Origin: Guptibacillus hwajinpoensis
Lineage (GTDB): Bacteria; Bacillota; Bacilli; Bacillales; Guptibacillaceae
Direction: 5' to 3'
Assembly (NCBI RefSeq): GCF_005144865.1
Contig: NZ_SWFM01000001.1
Span: 372,001 to 436,000 of the forward strand
Length of the DNA: 64,000 nucleotides
Shown: positions 1-6,491 of the stretch, piece by piece
How positions within the stretch are numbered: position 1 is the first letter of the stretch
Layout of the letters: every line of letters starts with the position of its first letter
Notes under the pieces: generated by a model
Seen by the model: the letters and a program-made list of their open reading frames with translations, nothing else
What the model was told of the DNA's origin: nothing
Databases searched by the model: none
Program-made: the position numbers and the translations under genes

Positions 1-888
1 CATCAGGATACTCTCGGATATTCCATGCGCGAACTTCGATTGTACCTTGGACTTTCACAGGCTGAGCTTTCAGATGGCATCTGTACACAGGCATTAATCA
101 GCCAAATTGAGAACAATGATGTATCTCCGTCCGCAGAATTACTCTATCAACTTGCATCAAGACTTGGTGTCGATATCAACTATTTCTTTCATATGAAGGA
201 AACGCCTCGCCTGGATTACGTAAATGAAGTGATTCGTCAGGTAAGGCGGCACATTATAAGACGTGAATATTCCGAAGTAGAAGAGATACTAGATTCAGAA
301 GAGTCGAACCCCCTTTTTAGACTCGTTAAAAATCAACAATTCTATTTGTGGCATAAGGGTATTTGCATGTATTACCTTTATAAGGAAGCAGAAACTGCGC
401 TTCAACTCTTGGATGCTGCACTCCACTATACAACAACCACACCTAAGAATTACTCTGAACGGGAAATTGAAATCCTCATTAGTATGGCCATTCTATATAG
501 TGAAGAGAAGGATTGGGATCTAGCGCTGCCTTTATTTCATAAAGCTCTCTATCACGTTCGCTTCTTCCCGATTATTAATGATGAGACAATTGAAATTAGA
601 CTGTATTATAATTACGCGAAGGCTCTTTCAACCTGCCGTAACTTTGAGAAAGCACTTTCGATTGCGAGAGAGGGGTTTCTTCTTTGTCGTGATAAACAGC
701 GTCTTTATTTATTTGGTGAACTAAGCTACCAGTGTGGGAAACTAAACTTTTTACTAGGAAACCAGGACCTTGCCTCCAAATACCTCACCACTTCCTCTAC
801 TATTTTTAAACTAGATCAAAATGAAGCGTTCAAACGTCATGTAGATGATTATGCAAAGAAGATCGGAATGCTCCCACATAAAGCATAA
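1..888 (+). CDS. PlcR-like HTH/TPR quorum-sensing regulator, 5' end outside window
   Basis: Cytoplasmic transcription regulator of the RRNPP type, expected to bind a re-imported signalling peptide. The reading frame is open from base 1, so the first residues lie outside the window. Alignment of the start (LGYSMRELRLYLGLSQ) with B. cereus PlcR suggests only a few are missing. An XRE-type helix-turn-helix fills roughly the first 60 residues and degenerate TPR helices fill the remaining 230 or so; total length is close to PlcR (285 aa). It faces a gene at 1079-1216 for a secreted peptide ending in a PapR-like DLPY segment. Regulator class is well supported. The PlcR subgroup rests on remembered similarity plus this neighbour. 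NprR or another RRNPP subgroup is possible. Confidence 0.8.
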   Translation, partial: HQDTLGYSMRELRLYLGLSQAELSDGICTQALISQIENNDVSPSAELLYQLASRLGVDINYFFHMKETPRLDYVNEVIRQVRRHIIRREYSEVEEILDSEESNPLFRLVKNQQFYLWHKGICMYYLYKEAETALQLLDAALHYTTTTPKNYSEREIEILISMAILYSEEKDWDLALPLFHKALYHVRFFPIINDETIEIRLYYNYAKALSTCRNFEKALSIAREGFLLCRDKQRLYLFGELSYQCGKLNFLLGNQDLASKYLTTSSTIFKLDQNEAFKRHVDDYAKKIGMLPHKA

Positions 889-889
889 A

Positions 890-985
890 TTATTTTTGCT
901 TTGTTTTCTCAATTAAGATGACGATAAAATTAAAGAGAGACACGAAGAAAAGTCCTGCAGTGATAAACAATGTGAGTTCTTCCAT
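890..985 (-). CDS. 31-aa single-span membrane peptide
   Basis: Thirty-one codons: a short acidic N-terminus (MEEL), one hydrophobic segment from about residue 5 to 24, and a lysine-rich tail. A strong ribosome binding site (AAAGGAGG) sits 7 bases before the ATG, which argues that it is translated. The shape resembles the small holin-like toxins often annotated in Bacillaceae, but the match is by general shape only. It lies 93 bp downstream of the propeptide gene on the same strand, so the two may share a transcript, and it ends 1 base past the convergent regulator gene. Confidence 0.5.
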   Translation of the reverse strand: MEELTLFITAGLFFVSLFNFIVILIEKTKQK

Positions 986-1078
986 TGCATGTCCTCCTTT
1001 CAAGAAATTCAAGAACTATTCATTCTAATTTGCAAGAATTGAGCTGATGTAAGCAAGTTCTAAGCCTCTTTTCATTCT

Positions 1079-1216
1079 TTAATGGCAGTAAGGAAGATCT
1101 TCGTCACTGATTATATAATTAGATACTTGTGCCATTTCTTGCGAGTCTATAGGAACTACCGCATAACTACTGAAAACGACAAGAGAAAGCAAAAGCAAAG
1201 CTGTCCACTTTTTCAA
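1079..1216 (-). CDS. PapR-like secreted signalling propeptide, 45 aa
   Basis: Starts with TTG preceded by AAAGGAGGGGG. The product has a KKW positive start, a hydrophobic core at residues 5-20 typical of a signal peptide, and a polar tail ending D40-L-P-Y-C-H45. B. cereus PapR is 48 aa with the same layout, and its active C-terminal heptapeptide contains DLPF. Export by Sec, processing and re-import by an oligopeptide permease would be expected by analogy. The nearest regulator is the PlcR-like gene at 1-888, convergent rather than in the tandem order of plcR-papR. That the two are partners is inference. Confidence 0.6.
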   Translation of the reverse strand: MKKWTALLLLSLVVFSSYAVVPIDSQEMAQVSNYIISDEDLPYCH

Positions 1217-1297
1217 ATTATCCCCCTCCTTTGTTACATTTATATTACAACGGTTCCAATATTTATGCGTTGGCTTTATATGGGCAACTGATAAACC

Positions 1298-1330
1298 AAA
1301 AAAGCTTCGTTCGACACGAACGAAGCTTTT
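1298..1330 (-). terminator. Rho-independent terminator of the UDG-like gene
   Basis: A perfect 14-bp inverted repeat (AAAAGCTTCGTTCG) with a 3-base loop, followed on the minus strand by a T run. Confidence 0.85.
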
Positions 1331-1352
1331 CCATACTTATAGATAAACATGC

Positions 1353-2006
1353 TTATATTTTATGGCGATTCAATTCTTGGATCACTTTATTAACAGAAGA
1401 CTGGTAACGCTCACGACTCCATGAATTATATGAGGGGTGAGGTACGTCTTCAACAACTGTCCACTTCTCACTAGACACATTTGCAAGCTTAAAGAACTTT
1501 TGTGCAAATCGACCACATGGTACGATTGTCACTTCTCGATCAACTAGAGCATTCAAACGCTCTCGAAACTTATTCAAAATAAAGTTCTGAATGTCATTTA
1601 GGTTTTCATCTTTAAAGTGACTCTTCTGATTTGATGTTCGGATGGTTTCCAGTTGATCCAGGAAACCATTGCAATTATCAATATCCTGTTTTTCGTATGG
1701 ACGCTTTTGCATTGGGATGTTGCATACGTTCAAAAGTCCAACAACATCGAGGGAAGGTCTATCCTTGCTTTCTTCCAACTGTTTTTGTAGAAGAAGACCA
1801 AGAGGCTTACCGTACCCTTCTCCAAATAACTTTTTTGACATCGTTGCACCTGATGGCCCAGCTACTGGCACACCATTCTTTACTTCGGCAACGTGCGGAG
1901 ATTCCAATATGAAGATTAGTTTTGTTTTAGGAGTTATTATACCTTGTACTTCATACCGATCCGATAGCGTATTGTATAGCTCTTCGTAATTTAAAGACTC
2001 TTCCAT
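1353..2006 (-). CDS. Uracil-DNA-glycosylase-superfamily-like protein
   Basis: 217 aa soluble protein. It has an ESPH motif at residues 35-38 in a hydrophobic strand, NVCNIP at 93-98, and HPSYNSW at 190-196. These fit the two signature loops of the uracil-DNA glycosylase fold: a catalytic strand near the N-terminus and an HPS loop near the C-terminus. The ESPH form differs from the GxDPG loop of the usual families 1-5, so glycosylase activity is not assured. It is monocistronic with its own terminator. The start is supported by AAAGGTAGGG upstream. A role in base repair or another nucleic-acid activity is inferred from fold only. Confidence 0.6.
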   Translation of the reverse strand: MEESLNYEELYNTLSDRYEVQGIITPKTKLIFILESPHVAEVKNGVPVAGPSGATMSKKLFGEGYGKPLGLLLQKQLEESKDRPSLDVVGLLNVCNIPMQKRPYEKQDIDNCNGFLDQLETIRTSNQKSHFKDENLNDIQNFILNKFRERLNALVDREVTIVPCGRFAQKFFKLANVSSEKWTVVEDVPHPSYNSWSRERYQSSVNKVIQELNRHKI

Positions 2007-2094
2007 ACTAGTTCCCTACCTTTAACGATTTACTACTCCGTCACTTATGATAATTAATTTTAACAGCTTCTTTTTCTATTATTCTATTAAACGA

Positions 2095-3024
2095 TTACTC
2101 AAAGGGAATATCTTCGACTATGTCGTCTTGTTGAAGTCGGTATTGAATCTGTCTCGCCATTAATTCATACCCCTGATCATTTGGATGAAAACCATCTTCA
2201 AAGAACAGGTTTTCATCAACTGAATGAAATAATTCGTAGATTGGCACAAATGTCGTGTTATCATCTTTCTCAACGGTTTCTTGCGTCGCTCCATTCCACC
2301 GCTGTACAATTTGATCAATTTCCGTGACAGATTGAAAATTTTCTAATAATGGATTATATAGTCCAATAAACAAAATAGGCGCTTCGGAGTTAATGCTTCT
2401 AATCCTATTCATTATTTGATTAAGGCGTTCAACATAACTTGTTTGCTCTTTCTGAAAATCATCCATTTGAAGATCAAGAAAATGTTCTTTGACAACTTTC
2501 ATCAAATCATTTCCACCGATACTCATTACAATAACATCAGCATCACCTAATGCTTCCTCAACATTTTCTTCTTTAAGCATTTTATATAATTTAGGTGTTC
2601 TTCTACCATGCACTGCAAAATTCTCAACTAAAACGGATGAATCTGCTTCATTTTCTATATTTGCTGCAAGGCGTCCAATGTATCCCTGACCAGTCGAATC
2701 ACCACTCCCTTTTGTAAGGGAGTCTCCAAGACCGACCATTGTCAAATCAGGGTCCTTAAGAACCGCTTCTTCTGTAGTGGATGAAACTTCTTCTACTTCT
2801 TTACTTGTTATTTCAGGAGTAATCGTTGTACTTGCCGAATCTTTTTTATCTGCGATAGATGAAATAACTGTTTCATTAGGCGCTTTATTCATTACCATCA
2901 TAGATGCTGCTTGCTTTATTTCATTCAGACGCTGACTGCGGTATTCCATTACTGGCTTAATGCTTAGTAGAATACCTCCAGCAAGAATGAGGAATAAAAA
3001 CAGCCATGCTCTCTGTTTTTTCAT
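2095..3024 (-). CDS. Membrane-anchored SGNH/GDSL hydrolase
   Basis: 309 aa. An N-terminal membrane anchor or uncleaved signal (about residues 7-24) is followed by a Ser/Thr/Glu-rich linker to about residue 95 and then an SGNH hydrolase domain. Catalytic blocks are visible: GDSL at 100-103 (Ser nucleophile), GGND at 170-173, and the D277-x-x-H280 dyad in DGFHP. The active domain should face outside the membrane and act as an esterase or lipase on lipids or cell-wall acyl groups; the substrate is unknown. It resembles the YpmR-type lipase-like proteins of Bacillus. Start supported by GGGGAGG. It is divergent from the HesB-like gene at 3175. Confidence 0.75.
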   Translation of the reverse strand: MKKQRAWLFLFLILAGGILLSIKPVMEYRSQRLNEIKQAASMMVMNKAPNETVISSIADKKDSASTTITPEITSKEVEEVSSTTEEAVLKDPDLTMVGLGDSLTKGSGDSTGQGYIGRLAANIENEADSSVLVENFAVHGRRTPKLYKMLKEENVEEALGDADVIVMSIGGNDLMKVVKEHFLDLQMDDFQKEQTSYVERLNQIMNRIRSINSEAPILFIGLYNPLLENFQSVTEIDQIVQRWNGATQETVEKDDNTTFVPIYELFHSVDENLFFEDGFHPNDQGYELMARQIQYRLQQDDIVEDIPFE

Positions 3025-3174
3025 TACAAAAACCTCCCCATTACACTTACATTTATACCCTCATTGTATGAGGATTTAACGTTTAATACGAAATGAAACC
3101 TTTTCTTTTTGCAAGTTGATGCTTCTTCTTTATAATAGAGGTGGTAGACTTGTACGGCAAGGAGGAATAGATAA

Positions 3175-3465
3175 ATGAAAATGACAATTACTAAACCCGC
3201 TATGAATTGGTTTAAACGGGAAATGGAACTAACAGAAGGTGATAACCTCCGCTTTTTTGTACGTGTAGGAGGTTGCAGCACAGTACAGGATGGCTTCTCA
3301 CTTGGAATGACTGTAGAAACACCAACCGAACCCGCTCTCAGTATCCAAGAGGAGGGTATTACCTTTTTTGTTGAGGAAAAAGATATCTGGTTTTTTGAAA
3401 ATCAGGATTTTACTGTGAAGTTTAGCCGCAATAAAGATGAAATTGAGTTCGTTCACGGTAATTGA
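3175..3465 (+). CDS. yneR: HesB/IscA-fold protein, YneR-like
   Basis: 96 aa protein of the HesB/YneR family. It is related to A-type iron-sulfur carriers but has a single cysteine (C34, in GGCS) and lacks the C-terminal CxC pair that binds the cluster, so canonical carrier function is doubtful. In B. subtilis yneR follows yneP-yneQ; here it faces them convergently. Start supported by AAGGAGG. A second member of the family lies at 22626-22910. Terminated by the hairpin at 3470-3502. Confidence 0.75.
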   Translation: MKMTITKPAMNWFKREMELTEGDNLRFFVRVGGCSTVQDGFSLGMTVETPTEPALSIQEEGITFFVEEKDIWFFENQDFTVKFSRNKDEIEFVHGN

Positions 3466-3469
3466 TTCT

Positions 3470-3502
3470 AAAACGCGAAAGCTAACTGCTTTCGCGTTTT
3501 CT
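3470..3502 (+). terminator. Terminator of yneR-like gene, probably bidirectional
   Basis: A 13-bp perfect stem (AAAACGCGAAAGC) with a 5-base loop and flanking A and T runs lies between two convergent genes. Confidence 0.85.
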
Positions 3503-3816
3503 TAAAAAATATTTTCTTTCAAATTAAACCGCTTTATGTGTGAGTTCAGTCCTTCTAATCGAAGAATCCGTAGTTGATCATCTCCTAACAAGTCAAAGTG
3601 TGGAAATTCCTCTCGATCATGTATCCATTCTGCTTTTAATCCATACTTCTCTCCCCATCTGGCAAGAGTTGTTTTATCACTGCAACCAGCTTTTGTCACC
3701 GTTTTATATTGTGGAAAACGAGGATCATACCAGAAGTGTGTTAACAGAGCAACTTCACCAGAAGCGACTCTTTCCTTCCATTCTGCTAATTCCCGCTTTG
3801 ATAGACCAAATGCCAT
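3502..3816 (-). CDS. yneQ: YneQ-like protein of unknown function
   Basis: 104 aa, soluble, no membrane segment and one cysteine. It is recognised by position and by the opening MAFGLSKREL and a THFWYDPRFPQ segment as the YneQ-type partner found after yneP in Bacillus. No biochemical role is known. It begins 2 bases after the yneP stop, so the two are translationally linked. Confidence 0.65.
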   Translation of the reverse strand: MAFGLSKRELAEWKERVASGEVALLTHFWYDPRFPQYKTVTKAGCSDKTTLARWGEKYGLKAEWIHDREEFPHFDLLGDDQLRILRLEGLNSHIKRFNLKENIF

Positions 3817-3818
3817 CG

Positions 3819-4256
3819 TTAAACTCGATCCGAAACAGGTGCTTTTTTTATTTCTTCATAAGCTTTATGCCATTCCGGAAATTTCCTTCGAATTGAGATA
3901 GGACGAAATGATTCACGCTTCACACAGGTATGCATAGACTCCCCTGTTACACAAATTTCTCCTTCACCGTTCGTCACTTCATAGCCGTAACTAACTCGAA
4001 TGCCGTCATAATGTTCTACCCACGTTCTTATAGTCACTTTATCACCATATCGGACTGGGCGCTTGTAGCTTGCTTTTATATCAACAACCGGTGATAGAAT
4101 CCCCTCTTTCTCCATATCAGCATAACGAAATCCAAGATCATTTATTAAAGCAGTCCGTCCTAACTCAAACCACACCAGATAATTTGCATGATAAACCACA
4201 CCCATCTGATCTGTTTCAGCATAACGAACCTCAATTGGAGTTGTTGCTATGTACAC
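3819..4256 (-). CDS. yneP: Acyl-CoA thioesterase, YneP/YbgC hotdog family
   Basis: 145 aa starting at GTG, chosen because AGGGGAGG sits 6 bases upstream and the family begins just before the conserved VRYAETDQMGVVYHANYL segment. The frame is open further upstream but lacks homology there. The hotdog-fold catalytic Asp is in ETDQMG and the YHANYLVWFELGR stretch is diagnostic. It should hydrolyse acyl-CoA or acyl-ACP thioesters in the cytoplasm. First gene of a yneP-yneQ pair, separated from tlp by a terminator. Confidence 0.85.
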   Translation of the reverse strand: MYIATTPIEVRYAETDQMGVVYHANYLVWFELGRTALINDLGFRYADMEKEGILSPVVDIKASYKRPVRYGDKVTIRTWVEHYDGIRVSYGYEVTNGEGEICVTGESMHTCVKRESFRPISIRRKFPEWHKAYEEIKKAPVSDRV

Positions 4257-4321
4257 TAGAATCCTCCCCTTACCTCTTGTTTCATTTTTCATTTTACCAT
4301 AAAGCAACAGCAAAACAGAAA

Positions 4322-4348
4322 GACTGAATGGCAAACGGCCATCCAGTC
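4322..4348 (-). terminator. Terminator after tlp
   Basis: An 11-bp stem with one G-T pair (GACTGGATGGC on the minus strand) is followed by TTTCTGTTTT. Confidence 0.75.
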
Positions 4349-4355
4349 AATTAAT

Positions 4356-4571
4356 TTATTGATTATAGTTAGATTCATCTTTAATTTCATTTCGCATCGC
4401 TTCAATACTCTCTTCACGACGATGATTCTTTGCTTCAATTTGTTTCTTTTGTTCAGCACTATCGGTAAATTGTAACGATGCCTCTGCATCCCTTTTGTTT
4501 TCAATCGTATCCTGAACCATTTGTTGTAATTTAGCTGCATTGTCTCGACGATCATCTTGGTTAGCTTTCAT
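4356..4571 (-). CDS. tlp: Small acid-soluble spore protein Tlp
   Basis: 71 aa, hydrophilic, with the Tlp pattern NxDDRRDNAAKLQQMVQDTIEN and a C-terminal REESIEAMRNEIKDE helix. It is made in the forespore and incorporated in the spore core. The start is the ATG preceded by AAGGGGG; upstream in-frame codons are not conserved. It is monocistronic by its terminator and lies in a group with sspN, as in B. subtilis (sspN-tlp-yneP-yneQ), but two extra genes separate it from sspN here. Confidence 0.9.
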   Translation of the reverse strand: MKANQDDRRDNAAKLQQMVQDTIENKRDAEASLQFTDSAEQKKQIEAKNHRREESIEAMRNEIKDESNYNQ

Positions 4572-4656
4572 ATCATATCCCCCTTGAACCAGAATTTGAG
4601 GTACGCAATGGTACATTTCTAGTATGTCTGTTATCAAGGGGGTTATGTTTCCTTAT

Positions 4657-5145
4657 TTAGGATTGTAGACTTTTAGGTATCGTTCCAGACAATTTGTTCT
4701 CATAATATAGCATGTCTTTCCTTATTTCTGCACTACAACCGTTTGAAAGGAGAATATTTTCAGCAGCTAAAAATACTTGATTTAACATTCTCATTCCCAT
4801 TCGGTAATCAACAACTACGTTATCCTGGATTCGATCTTCATAAGCTGATAATGCGATCAGAAGACGATAAGAACATTCCAACAGTTGAAGAGGTACATCG
4901 TTTATAGAACGTTCTTCCTCACCTTCAAGGAACGATTGAAATTCATGATTGTCTTCATCACTGAGAAGAAAGAAAGTGCCTGGTACATCATGTAAGTCAT
5001 GATCAATATCTGAAATTGTAAGGCTCATGACAGTTAGTCGTGCAGCGAAGCCACCTACTATCCCAGCAGTTCCACATCCATAGGGCGGCCCAGTTTCTTC
5101 TAACATCCTGTAAATCTCAGTGCCTACCTTTTCATTTCTATCCAT
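4657..5145 (-). CDS. Cyclodeaminase/cyclohydrolase-like (FTCD_C) protein
   Basis: About 162 aa, mostly helical. The segment PPYGCGTAGIVGGFAARLTVMSLTI at residues 21-45 resembles the glycine-rich GGGSVAALxGALGAALxxMV region of the formimidoyltransferase-cyclodeaminase C-terminal family, and length and position of the motif also fit. Substrate and activity are unknown. The ATG at 5145 is preferred because AAGGTGG lies 9 bases upstream; GTG and ATG codons just before it are too close. It lies between tlp and an unknown gene within the spore-protein cluster. Confidence 0.5.
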   Translation of the reverse strand: MDRNEKVGTEIYRMLEETGPPYGCGTAGIVGGFAARLTVMSLTISDIDHDLHDVPGTFFLLSDEDNHEFQSFLEGEEERSINDVPLQLLECSYRLLIALSAYEDRIQDNVVVDYRMGMRMLNQVFLAAENILLSNGCSAEIRKDMLYYENKLSGTIPKSLQS

Positions 5146-5197
5146 ATTCATCACCCACCTTATATGTCCATACCCTATCTTCCGTTGTTAAAATCTC

Positions 5198-5722
5198 CTA
5201 AATGGCTTCTTCAAAAATAATCGGACTCATGTAATCAACGCTCTTTTTAGAAATGTCCATAAGATTCTGCCAGTAATCTTTGACGGTATCGTTGTGATTC
5301 CCCTGTTCAAAGCTAATTTGTAGCCATGATAATTCCTCAAGAAGCCTTACAGAAGATCCAATCCAGATTTTTTGGCCTTCAACTTGAATCGTAAACGGTT
5401 CATCAAACCGAAATGGTAGATAAATTCCTGAATGATTTGGATGAAGAATGAGGTGCTGAAAAATTGTTCCTTTGAAGAGTCTTGCATAAATGAGAAGTAC
5501 TCGATCATTTCTAGCTGCTGCTTTTTTTAACTGATGAAGTGACTGTGCTTCGCCTAGCTCAAGGCTTGCGATTGTTCGATCCCAATTTAACTCCTCACGG
5601 TAAGGCACTAAATAACCCATCTGCTGCATTTTAATTTCAAGTTCTTTAACCAGAAGCTCTTCTTTAGTCCCTTCTTCCACCCCGTTCTTTGAAATTGGTT
5701 GAATTCTTGCTGTTATTGTCAT
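5198..5722 (-). CDS. Unknown 174-aa protein
   Basis: Not recognised. It is soluble, without signal peptide or membrane segment and with no cysteine. The N-terminal third is charged and helical (EELLVKELEIKMQQMG), followed by beta-rich segments such as HSGIYLPFRFDEPFTIQVEGQKIW. Codon use looks like its neighbours. It has the same strand as the gene at 4657, with a 52-bp gap, so they may be co-transcribed between sspN and tlp. Confidence 0.6.
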   Translation of the reverse strand: MTITARIQPISKNGVEEGTKEELLVKELEIKMQQMGYLVPYREELNWDRTIASLELGEAQSLHQLKKAAARNDRVLLIYARLFKGTIFQHLILHPNHSGIYLPFRFDEPFTIQVEGQKIWIGSSVRLLEELSWLQISFEQGNHNDTVKDYWQNLMDISKKSVDYMSPIIFEEAI

Positions 5723-5825
5723 AATTTGTCCCCCCGCAAAACATTCTTATATCTAAGCCTTCGCAGTCTTTTAACCTTTTGGGGCGATTTTACAGTGAAT
5801 GAAAAGAACTTGTTAAAATTGAAAT

Positions 5826-5855
5826 AAACCAGAAAGTTGGTTCCTTTCTGGTTTT
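5826..5855 (-). terminator. Terminator after sspN
   Basis: Stem AAACCAGAAAG with its complement and a short T-rich tail on the minus strand, 8 bases beyond the sspN stop. Confidence 0.65.
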
Positions 5856-5862
5856 GGTTTGT

Positions 5863-6006
5863 CTATTTCCCTTTAGGGGGTGCATAGTCTGGTTCTTGAT
5901 TCCCTTTCGTCTGCATCTGTTTGCCTTTGTTCCCTTCTGCCTCAGGATTTACTGAAGCGAGGTGATTTGGCTTAAAAGATTTAGGAAAGCGCTTAGGATT
6001 ACTCAT
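5863..6006 (-). CDS. sspN: Small acid-soluble spore protein N
   Basis: 47 aa, basic and unstructured. The opening MSNPKRFPKSFKPNHLAS and the GNKGKQMQTKG segment match the SspN family of minor forespore proteins. A strong AGGAGGAGA site precedes the ATG. Its own terminator follows. Forespore-specific transcription is expected from family knowledge; I did not identify the promoter. Confidence 0.85.
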   Translation of the reverse strand: MSNPKRFPKSFKPNHLASVNPEAEGNKGKQMQTKGNQEPDYAPPKGK

Positions 6007-6063
6007 TACTATCTCCTCCTTTACCATTTAGGCTGTGCAAATGGAGGAGAAATATCTATCCTG

Positions 6064-6192
6064 TTACAAATTTTTAGCGTGTTTTTGTTCGAACTTGTCT
6101 TCAATTCGTTCGATTGCTTTCTTATCATTCATTAGCTCAAGCTTATTCTGCATAACAAGTTCTTTGAAAGATACTTTTTTAGACTTTCTCAT
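6064..6192 (-). CDS. FbpB-family small basic protein
   Basis: 42 aa: MRKSKKVSFKELVMQNK followed by a charged helix with IERIEDKFEQKH. This matches the FbpB-type small basic proteins of Bacillus. In B. subtilis FbpB acts with the FsrA small RNA in the iron-sparing response. The ATG follows AAAGGAG. No Fur box could be recognised upstream, so iron control here is unproven. Confidence 0.75.
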   Translation of the reverse strand: MRKSKKVSFKELVMQNKLELMNDKKAIERIEDKFEQKHAKNL

Positions 6193-6295
6193 GTTAGTCT
6201 CCTTTCTTAAACGGACTTATTTATTGCCAGTATTCCCGATTTTCCAAAACTTATTACATATTCGGAGTTTTTTGTTTATTATCGTCTATAAAAGT

Positions 6296-6434
6296 GGCTC
6301 TTTTCGTAGAGATTATTGCTATATTAGTGGGGTTTCCGCTCCAGGGGCGTCGAGCAACCTTCCGCTCCAATCAACTAAGTGTGGTTTGTTATTCAATAAT
6401 TGTTTCAATAGCAACAACCTTTTAGAAAAGAGCC
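6296..6434. repeat. MITE-like intergenic repeat, short copy
   Basis: 139 bp bounded by imperfect terminal inverted repeats that begin GGCTCTTTT and continue to TTGCTAT. The interior holds TTTCCGCTCCAGG and GTCGAGCA-CCTTCCGCTCCAATCA, which recur in the element at 54951-55190. Relative to that copy it lacks a GC-rich central block of roughly 100 bp. No coding capacity. It lies between the FbpB-like gene and the aconitase terminator. Confidence 0.7.
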
Positions 6435-6448
6435 ATTAGATAGCCAAA

Positions 6449-6481
6449 TAAAAAAGGTGACCCATTTTTTGGGTCACCTTT
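6449..6481 (-). terminator. Terminator of citB
   Basis: A 10-bp stem (AAGGTGACCC) with a T run on the minus strand. Confidence 0.85.
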
Positions 6482-6491
6482 AACACATTCT

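Noticed and set aside
1082..1291. Plus-strand 69-codon open frame
   Set aside because: It overlaps the better-supported minus-strand propeptide gene, has no ribosome site and no protein-like pattern.
1217..1300. PlcR box upstream of the propeptide gene
   Set aside because: TATGCGTTGG...TTTATA is only a loose likeness to TATGNA-N4-TNCATA; the spacing and key bases do not fit.
6193..6295. Fur box controlling the FbpB-like gene
   Set aside because: No sequence close to the GATAATGATTATCATT consensus was found upstream.
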